A stretch of 26,417 nucleotides of DNA, taken from Microdochium bolleyi. Its lineage: Eukaryota; Ascomycota; Sordariomycetes; Xylariales; Microdochiaceae. The position numbers were made by a program, and so were the translations under genes. This document shows, in pieces, positions 20,144 through 26,417 of the stretch (positions within the stretch are counted from its first letter, which is position 1; each line of letters begins with the position of its first letter). The notes below the pieces were generated by a model. The model worked only from the letters and a program-made list of their open reading frames with translations. It was not told where the DNA came from and made no database searches. The stretch lies in NCBI GenBank assembly GCA_001566295.1, contig KQ964313.1:1-26417 (forward strand), read 5' to 3'.

Positions 20144-20809
20144 CTAACCTAGACTTAACTCCCTAGCCCTCCCCAGGATGTAATCATGGATGGCCTGGTC
20201 CTTGCAAGTGCCATGCCGCAGGATCTCCGTCTTGAGAGCGAGGATCTCATCGCGTAATTCCTTGACGTGAGCGCTTAGGATACTGTTCTTCTTAGAGAGC
20301 TGTTTCTCTGTCTCTTGGAGCTTTGTAATTTCACACTTCGTCTTGTTGCGATACTTGGTCGCAGCTCCTCGGTACTTCTCACGTATCGTCTTCTTCTTAT
20401 TACTGCTTGGAAGGGCCGTTGTATCTGACGGCGTAGACTGCGACGCGAAGCTTGCCGTCACATCTGGCGACTCTGTGCTGTGCACGTGAATCTCGCTATG
20501 CCTGCGTTTCGTGCCGGCGAGCTGCGGTATCTCCGAGCTGTGTTGCTGCTGAAGGTGGTGGTAGCTATGGCACCTAAGTGCTGACGACGAAGGCTCCGGC
20601 GTAATTCCCCAAAGGGCAGTAAATATCGACGCGGTGGAAATGCCGGAAAAGGTGGTAAGATCGCTGGGTAGGGACGTTAGCCACGAGTGTATGCTCGAGG
20701 CGTTGTCGTCTAGAGCAGTGTTCGAAAATTGGGAGGCGATGATGGTGCCGAAGGGCATCGGGTCGTATGGCTGCAAGGGCATATTGTACATCTCGGGCCC
20801 AAGGTCCAT
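20144..20809 (-). CDS. bZIP protein with non-canonical basic region
   Basis: Open frame of 221 residues from ATG 20809 (MDLGPEMYNMPLQPYDPMPF). The frame extends upstream to a TTG at 20848 and beyond without an ATG, so a short 5' exon joined at an AG near 20860 is possible. The N-terminal half is rich in Ser/Thr/Pro. The basic region KKTIREKYRGAATKYRNKTK is followed by a zipper (KLQETEKQLSKKN, LSAHVKELRDEILALKTEIL) and the tail HGTCKDQAIHDYIL, as in ATF/CREB-type fungal bZIPs. The invariant Asn of NxxAAxxxR is Tyr here (codon TAC), which should weaken or change DNA binding (known for the family; effect here inferred). It is paralogous to the broken copy at 5781-6607, which keeps the Asn. It may be expressed as a dimerisation partner or inhibitor, or be decaying. 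Confidence 0.8.
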   Translation of the reverse strand: MDLGPEMYNMPLQPYDPMPFGTIIASQFSNTALDDNASSIHSWLTSLPSDLTTFSGISTASIFTALWGITPEPSSSALRCHSYHHLQQQHSSEIPQLAGTKRRHSEIHVHSTESPDVTASFASQSTPSDTTALPSSNKKKTIREKYRGAATKYRNKTKCEITKLQETEKQLSKKNSILSAHVKELRDEILALKTEILRHGTCKDQAIHDYILGRARELSLG

Positions 20810-22201
20810 AATAAAGCCGTCGTCTGTCGCAGATAAAGGGGCGTCCAAATGGCTGGAGTTGCCATCAAGGACCGAGGTGGGATGGCAAGGTACGACTTAT
20901 CAGTGCGTGGGTCTGTGGGTCGCTCCCCGAATGGCGCCGGCTTCTCTAGTGTAGCAACAACGCGCAGCCGGAGAGATAAGCAACGCCGGCCGGCCGTGAC
21001 GGGCTTATGACGACAGCGCGAGTGGGGAAAGCACAGGAACTGCCTGCTTGAAAATGCAGCCACGGCAATCTCCGTGCGCGGTCTGGGGTCAAACGGCAGG
21101 AGCGGGGTGCAAGTGGCTGGACCGGTGAGAAGCTACGGCGGGTTCGTCAGGGCAATAACCACGAGCTCTGTGGGCAACAGCCACAGCGCCATGAAGCTGT
21201 CTCGCCAAGGACTCGGGCCCTTGTCGTACTCCTAAGCTTTGGTACTTCTTGGTGTTGCACTTCCACGATCACCGAGGCTCATCGTGCTACACAATTTTGT
21301 GCTCGTATGCATCATGCACAGCTATGCATAAATCACTACATGCACGCTTAATACGCCCTTGTGGCTGGTTTTATGCACAATGCGCCATGGTACATGCAGT
21401 AAAGCCATTTTTAGCGCAACTCACAAGGGCAGCCAGCCACCAGCCTTGGTGCAATGCATTAGCTGGTGGAGGGAGAATAGGCGACATGTCCAAAATCGCA
21501 AGATAGGCACCACTCTCAACACCTCGACCGTGCATCAGCCCTTGGCTTGAACGTAGCTCGCCCATGCATTCTAGAGCATCGCCTTGTTGGTGTCGAGCAT
21601 GATTGATTCACTCCGAAGCTGCTTGTTTGGTTCTCGTCTTTCCTATGATGCATCACCGGTAGCAAACACGCAGAAGTCCACGCGATTCGAGATCAATGGG
21701 GTTAACGCGCCACACCCTTGGATATCACATCTACAGCTTTCAGCCGTGCCTACCAGGAGCACAATATCATGCGTAAACACAAACAACACGGTACGCGGGT
21801 GGGCAAGCCGAAAAATCGATTTCGAGACCATTTCATCTCTAGCGAACGGAGCGCCGCATCCACCTAGCAGGTCGCGTTCGTCATCAAACGCACCAGGGCA
21901 CTCTGTCAAAGCATCGTCATTCTGACGATGCTTTGACTGTCTGCGTTGTTCGTTCGCTGAAGCCCCCTGCCTCGCGGCGTGCGCGGGGACATGCATGCCC
22001 AGCGCTGCATGGCAGATTGCTGTGCTGTACCACCAAGGCAAACATCCTCACAGCGTTGTGGTCTCCACCTATGAGACGAGTGTTCGCAATCATGGACTTC
22101 ACAAAGCTCGCTGCGCTGAATATAAATAAGGGTGACTGCAGCCCAGTAGTTTTTGCCTTAAATAAAGCTACCGACCCCATCGGCTGATGGTTGCTACAAC
22201 T
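20810..22201. other. Intergenic, with a perfect hairpin
   Basis: About 1.4 kb without a supported gene. The part at about 21290-21450 repeats TGCAT/ATGCA-type strings and has a weak inverted pair (CCCTTGTG near 21355, CACAAGGG near 21423), which could mark a small decayed element. The strong inverted repeat at 21905-21937 is listed separately. Confidence 0.4.
21905..21937. repeat. Perfect 15-bp inverted repeat, 3-nt loop
   Basis: The left arm GTCAAAGCATCGTCA (21905-21919), loop TTC and right arm TGACGATGCTTTGAC (21923-21937) are perfectly complementary. It would form a hairpin in DNA or RNA. It contains TGACG half-sites facing each other (CGTCA/TGACG), the core of ATF/CREB-type bZIP sites. 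No T-run follows, so a bacterial-type terminator does not apply. Confidence 0.85.
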
Positions 22202-22708
22202 ATGACCTGCTTTCGACAAAAGAGCCCATCTAGTGGAAAGCAGACCATTGCATGCTGCGTTTGTTATGCTCGCAAGACGAAAGTAAGTGTGGCATGCGAC
22301 TAATTCAGGTGTATATTTACTGACATGACTGTCAGTGCTCTGACTCAGCGGAATGTTGGCCCGGCCCAATATTCATGATGGGCTCAGCATCAGCCGTGTC
22401 AGATACAAGTCCCTGTCGATGGCAACCTAGAGAGAAGGTTGTCAAGACGTGCGAAAAGTGTCGAGCTCGGCGAACCAAGGTACGGCGATCAATCCATGCC
22501 GTGGTCTACAACCACTGGCTGAAAGTTTCGGACGCTCGAAGTGCAGTTTAGTAACCGCTTCTAGCAGTGCGACCGCTCAAGAACGTTCTGTGAGAAAAGC
22601 CTGGTGATGGCGGCTCAACCAGAATTTGCGACCCGCGTTGGAGAAAGTCAACTGGCCTTATCCGCTGGTGGACATCTCACCCCTGCACAAGCAGATACCT
22701 TCTTGTAG
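22202..22708 (+). pseudogene. Two-motif Zn(II)2Cys6 regulator fragment, cut by a transposon
   Basis: Best model join(22202..22282, 22336..22479, 22568..22708), 121 residues, all junctions in phase 0. Exon 1 ends with ACCVCYARKTK and exon 2 begins CSDSAEC, giving C-x2-C-x6-C-x5-C. Exon 2 ends TCEKCRARRTK and exon 3 begins CDRSRTFCEKS, giving C-x2-C-x6-C-x6-C-x2-S. Each motif is split by an intron right after the Lys before the third Cys, a well-known intron position in Zn2Cys6 genes. The first motif lacks the last two Cys at normal spacing. The second has Ser for Cys5 and no sixth. After about residue 95 the frame runs into sequence that codes, on the other strand, for a Tc1-like transposase. 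No regulatory domain follows, so the gene is probably truncated. Confidence 0.65.
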
Positions 22709-23110
22709 ATACGGTCTTTGAGGCAAAATCACAGATTCTCGATAGGGTTGAGGTCGGGGCTGTAAGGTGGCCAGTCCAGTACCGGGAACCCCATGTTATC
22801 AAGCCATTCCTTCACGATTTTAGCTGTATGAACAGGCGCATTGTCGTGCATAAAGATTGTATCGGAGGAGAGGGCCATGTCGAGCTGAAAGCGCAGCGAT
22901 GTCTGAATTGTGTCGTCGATGGCGGAGAGCAGGGCGGGCCGGCGATCGAGGAGGGGGTTGGCTCCTCCAGGGTGCGGCGGGGCGCCATGCTCCGAATGTC
23001 GTGTGCCCGCCGTGCACCAGGTTGCGGTTGCCTCGATTCCTAATGCCCCAGGCGATGACTCTTGTTACTGGGAGTCGGGAACCCTCTCCTGTATTAAACC
23101 CGACGAAAGG
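22650..23110 (-). mobile_element. Relic of a Tc1/mariner-like (DDE_3) transposase
   Basis: On the minus strand, roughly 22925 down to 22690 encodes SDTIFMHDNAPVHTAKIVKE, then WLDNMGFPVLDWPPYSPDLN and PIENL, followed by a TGA where these enzymes have Trp, then FCLKDRIYKK. The second catalytic Asp (FMHDNAPVH) and the third acid (NPIEN) are present. Upstream, VTRVIAWGIRNRGNRNLV (about 23060) may be the preceding strand region, but the stretch between contains a frame change and sequence I cannot place. The first catalytic Asp and the helix-turn-helix part were not found. No terminal inverted repeats or TA target duplication could be fixed, so the boundaries are approximate. Confidence 0.8.
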
Positions 23111-23634
23111 ACCATCCAAGGTCAACATTGTTCACGACACGCTTTTGGAGCATCTCGACTCCCAAAGACTCACATCAGTGACGCTGGCCACGTGGACGCC
23201 AATGCTCATCGCTTCTTCCTTCGTTTCTTGCCCGACGTGCAGACGCTGCGGCCTCAGTGTCTCGCGAACAAAATTCTATCGAAGCAGCAAAGCCCTACCC
23301 TGTAATCGAAGTCATTCCCACCCTTCCGCAAAGCTCTGCTCCAAGTCGAACATGCCAACAATCGCAGCGTCACGATTGTCAAGAATCAGCAACGGGGCAG
23401 AAAGGAAGAGGGCGCAAGGTTTCAGGAGGCTAGCCAATCCTCTCAAGGCCAGGCAAAATGCACTGGATCGATTCTGGAGGGAGGGTTGGTGATCATGTCT
23501 GTCGGGATAAGCACAGCCACATGTTTCCGAATGGAGTTGACACGACATGCAGTGCAGGATATCGTAGTCTGTGACGAAGATTGTTGGAGATACATATCTT
23601 CTCTTTTGCAAAGTGTGAATTCAACTTGTTATTT
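23111..23634. other. Intergenic, no gene recognised
   Basis: About 520 bp. An open plus-strand frame reaches 23492 but its protein resembles nothing I know and it starts within the transposon relic. It may be leftover flank of the Tc1-like element. Confidence 0.35.
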
Positions 23635-25093
23635 TTACATGAGCAGAATATCGTTTTGGTAGACCAGGCTCTTGGTTAGTGAAGTCCACCATTCCAATAA
23701 CCCAGACATTCTCATCTCGAAACCTGTCGAATGAGTTGTGCTGGTAGCTAGACATCGATCGGTGCCTATACGTCGGCCCTGCGCTTTTGCTATGTAAAGG
23801 CGAAGCACTTCATTCTTGCCAACAGCCATTGGAGTGTCTAAAGAATCGAAGCGCACCTGACCAACATCTGCGTGGCATCCCAATGATGATCGAATCAAAA
23901 TGCCGATGATTCTCTGCTATCCCGCATCCATGGAGCGACAGATGCGAAACTCGGTGACGTCACCAAGTACGACTGATGAATGGAAGAAGTAGTCGTATAG
24001 GTTTGTGTGAGGATAGGGCGACGACGGCGCTGGTATTGTCGGAAGCTCCGCGGTTGGAACAACAGCTTCGCTGGCACAAGCGAAACGCCGTCCTCCATGT
24101 TTGGCCATACCTAAGTATCAATGTCCCTGATCCCGCGAAAATGAGGCAAGATGCGTGAGGTGGGGGCCTGCCTTTGTGGTTTCGGCTGAGGGCCCAAGAC
24201 GACGACGCGCGCCTGACTTGTTCGCAGCTGCAGATCTGGTTAATGCTCTTTGCCGTGCATTCATCTAACACTGGTAGATCCACTAGGAAACCGAAGTCTA
24301 CCCCCCTGCCATACGCCTAAAGTTGCAGGATCTTTTCGTCTTTTCGAAGCGTCCCTATCGTCAAGTCTGTATTTCGATCGACTTCGAGAATTTCCCACCA
24401 GGTGCCAGGCATCTCCTACGGGGCCTTCTGTCCGGAAGATAGCACAACTTGTCGGACGCCGATTGAGTTGTAGCCAATATACAGGCAGTAAATGCCGGGG
24501 CTGCGATTGAGCTGGCGGAATCCTTCCCCTGGCACCTCGCCCAGTGATGATACGTATTCCACGCCCTCATAGCGCCAAGTTTGAGCTCATATGACTGCAG
24601 AGAATGACATCTGGCATGTGATTGGAGAAGTCTCCGGAAGATCTTTGATCTGCTCAAGTGCGAGCATCGACAGAAAGTCTCCGTGCAGCACATACTCCGC
24701 AATGAGGAACCTGACTTCCAAGGGGAGGCGCGGCACGTCGAAGATCTGCACTGCAAAGTAAAAGCGCAAGCAAGCTATGCGCTCGCTGATCTCGGCTGTG
24801 CAGGGTTCATAGGAACCTGAAAGAGCAATCACAGGGAGATGCCGGGGCAGCTTGAACTGGTGCGCTGCGCACTGAGCATAATAACTGACAGAGCCACAGT
24901 CAACTTCTTCAGAGAGTGCAGCGTTGCTCCCTGGATCACCGTCGAGGAAAGTCAGCCACGCTGAATGGGTGATGTTCTGTAGAGGATAGAGCACGAACTT
25001 GCAACATCCTAGATCCAGAAACGACGAAGCGCACAGCGTGTGGGATTGCGGGCAAGCGCCATTTGGGTGGGGCACGGATTGAGGAGCAAACAT
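23635..25093 (-). pseudogene. Broken F-box-like hypothetical gene of a fungal family
   Basis: ATG 25093 opens a 168-codon frame with PRLPLEVRFLIAEYVLHGDF, an F-box-like start, ending at TGA 24587-24589. The same frame continues directly: WRYEGVEYVSSLGEVPGEGF, then IYCLYIGYNSIGVRQVVLSS, TAG at 24416-24418, then EMPGTWWEILEVD, and TAG at 24317-24319. After a frame change between 24110 and 23960 it resumes with LYDYFFHSSVVLGDVTEFRI, is interrupted by TAG 23917-23919, and ends with CHADVGQVRFDSLDTPMAVG, SGLLEWWTSL and a stop at 23635. I recall this order of blocks (F-box-like, YEG..Y..SL, Y.a...iGvRQv, pG.WW, FySSa.L, CvGqvRlD, LEWWfs) from uncharacterised Pezizomycotina proteins. At least four stops and one frameshift make it non-functional. 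Confidence 0.75.
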
Positions 25094-25343
25094 CAGGATG
25101 GCAATGCCTTGCTACGCGCAAGAAACTTAAATACGCTTATAGCAGCTTCTGTAGTAGCGTGAAAAGAAACCAAGAACAAATGTGAGGCATAACTGCTCGA
25201 CACGAGAATATGCAATGTTCAGGCGGCAAGTATTAGCTAGTAGTGAACGCCGAACCTAGGCTTTACATGCTGGATGCGTTAGTGGCTGCACAAGAGTAGG
25301 GTGGAACAAGTCCGACGAAAACATGCCATGGTGAGATCTTATA
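25094..25343. other. Spacer, nothing recognised
   Basis: A 250 bp stretch upstream of the F-box-like pseudogene. It would contain its old promoter. Confidence 0.4.
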
Positions 25344-25544
25344 TTAATTGCTCAAATTTCTAATCTTGTCAATTGTGGATCTGATCCTTGAGGGGACTGA
25401 CGTGTATACTTTGTTGAAAAGTTCATTGGACTCGATATCGTCATGGACATGCTGGGACTTCCTGCCATCCGTGGCCGTGATGCATCGCGTCAGCTCGAAG
25501 ATGAGCCGAGTCTCGATAAATTCCGCTTCATAGTTCGTGGTCAT
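25344..25544 (-). CDS. Small hypothetical ORF, 66 codons
   Basis: ATG-started minus-strand frame lying 62 bp beyond the stop codon of the C2H2 gene on the same strand. It is hydrophilic, with a mixed-charge C-terminus (STIDKIRNLSN). No motif is visible and I do not recognise it. It overlaps the likely 3'UTR of its neighbour. Chance occurrence is as likely as a gene. Confidence 0.2.
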   Translation of the reverse strand: MTTNYEAEFIETRLIFELTRCITATDGRKSQHVHDDIESNELFNKVYTSVPSRIRSTIDKIRNLSN

Positions 25545-25606
25545 TTATGTCTTTACAATTAATCTTGTTCATTTGCATCGGTCTCGTACAAGTCCACCCT
25601 CATCGT

Positions 25607-26417
25607 TTAGTACAGTCGCTCCTGGTAGCGGTCTGCAAAGTGGTGGCCTTCATCGTAGAGGGTCCCGGTGGTGTTGGACGCTGAGATACTGTCGTAATCC
25701 ATGTCGTAGTCCTCATAGCCACGACGAGCATCGTGGGCCAAGAGCATGTTGTAGGTCCCATAGTGACTAAACGCGTTGGAGGAGCCAACGACAGGATAGG
25801 GCAGGCCGTGGGCTATCGAGTGATGCGGTGCCTGGGGCACGGGGTTGTGACTAGACGGGACAGCCGGCGCCGAGGTGACGGTGTTGACCTTGCGGTCCTT
25901 GCCACGGCCCTTGATGCCCTTGTTGCTGTTCTTGTAGTGAATGGCGAAGTACTCGAAAAGCTCCTTGTCGTCGCCTTGCAGCTCGCCTCCAGCCTGGAGA
26001 ATGCCCGCAAACTTGGCGGTCAGTGTCTTGATGGTCTCGGCGTGGAATTTGTTTTGATGCGTCTAGAAGATCGTTAGTGCTGGGCTTTGTGGGAGCGGCG
26101 ATGGCCGAAGACAACGTACCTTCATGTTACCGAGCTGCCTGAACTTCTTCTGGCAGCCGTCTAGTCTGCAGCTGAAGCGCTTGAAGTTGTTGTGAACCTC
26201 CTTGTGTGCCCGAACGTTGCCACGCTGCGCGAATGCCTTGCCACAGATTTCGCAGTGGTAAGGCTTCTCGCCCGTGTGGCGACGCTCGTGTGTCTGCAAA
26301 GCCGGGATTAGCGTGCTGCTGTTTGAAATGCAATATGGGGGGTGGCTTGCCTTGACGTTGCCGAGCTGCGAGAACCTTTGGCCACAACCGGGTTGTTTGC
26401 AAAGCTGGTTCCTGTTA
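25607..26417 (-). CDS. Azf1-like C2H2 zinc-finger transcription factor (partial, N-terminus off the window)
   Basis: Model complement(join(25607..26062, 26120..26293, 26351..>26417)). The visible protein starts NRNQLCKQPGCGQRFSQLGN and carries three C2H2 fingers. The first is C-x4-C-x12-H-x3-H completed by THERRH, followed by the linker TGEKPY. The second is CEICGKAFAQRGNVRAHKEVH. The third is CRLDGCQKKFRQLGNMKTHQ, followed by NKFHAETIKTLTAKFAGIL. The QLGNMK-TH-QN-FH-ET...LTAK run is characteristic of yeast Azf1 and its fungal relatives, nuclear DNA-binding regulators. An acidic/Tyr-rich C-terminus follows, with a poorly conserved end. Two 57-nt introns fall at the same place, after GNVK and GNMK. 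The upstream one has a GC donor (AAG|GCAAGC), and the downstream one is GTACGT with branch CTAAC. The N-terminal part, usually long, is outside the window. Confidence 0.9.
26294..26350 (-). other. GC-AG intron in the C2H2 gene
   Basis: On the minus strand the donor is AAG|GCAAGC, with branch GCTAATC and acceptor TTTGCAG. Removing 57 nt restores a perfect first zinc finger (12 residues between Cys2 and His1). The nearest GT donor (AAC|GTCAAG) would delete two residues and break finger spacing, so GC is preferred. Confidence 0.8.

Noticed and set aside
1..26417. CRISPR array, bacterial operon features or riboswitches
   Set aside because: Introns and gene families show a fungal nuclear region; no regularly spaced repeats were seen.

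Overview
The window looks like nuclear DNA of a filamentous ascomycete (Pezizomycotina, probably Sordariomycetes; inference). The evidence is short 53-88 nt introns with GTAAGT-like donors and CTAAC/CTGAC-like branch sites, and the gene families present: a chitin-synthase-like GT2, a HET-E/NWD-type WD40 remnant, a pogo/Fot-type transposon, Zn(II)2Cys6 and Azf1-like regulators. No rRNA, tRNA or CRISPR array was recognised.

Left part (1-5.5 kb): an apparently intact divergent pair. On the minus strand is a nucleotide-sugar dehydrogenase of the bacterial UDP-GlcNAc/ManNAc type, cut by the window edge. On the plus strand is a five-exon chitin-synthase-like glycosyltransferase of 788 residues. The two share a 1.87 kb intergenic region. 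Together they suggest production of an acidic aminosugar and its polymerisation at a membrane (inference).

Middle (5.7-15.1 kb): a broken bZIP gene, a broken coiled-coil gene, an intact single-exon membrane-anchored protein of unknown function (10527-11558), and an intact three-exon FAD-dependent monooxygenase (13553-15095). A 13-codon upstream ORF overlaps the monooxygenase start codon as ATGA.

Right part (16-25.1 kb): mostly a gene graveyard. It holds a pogo-like transposase relic, a PD-(D/E)XK-like gene with frameshifts, a second nuclease-like C-terminal fragment, a NACHT/WD40 (HET-E-like) tail, a two-motif Zn2Cys6 gene that runs into a Tc1-like transposase relic, and an F-box-like gene with several in-frame stops. 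One intact ORF lies inside it: a bZIP paralogous to the broken copy 14 kb away, with the invariant basic-region Asn replaced by Tyr. At the right edge is an intact, partial Azf1-like C2H2 transcription factor with one GC-AG intron.

Several of the premature stops are TAG/TAA codons readable as CAG/CAA with C->T at CpA, which fits mild repeat-induced point mutation (RIP), although overall base composition is not strongly AT-biased. Intact frames in the enzyme genes argue that the indels in the relics are real and not general sequencing error.
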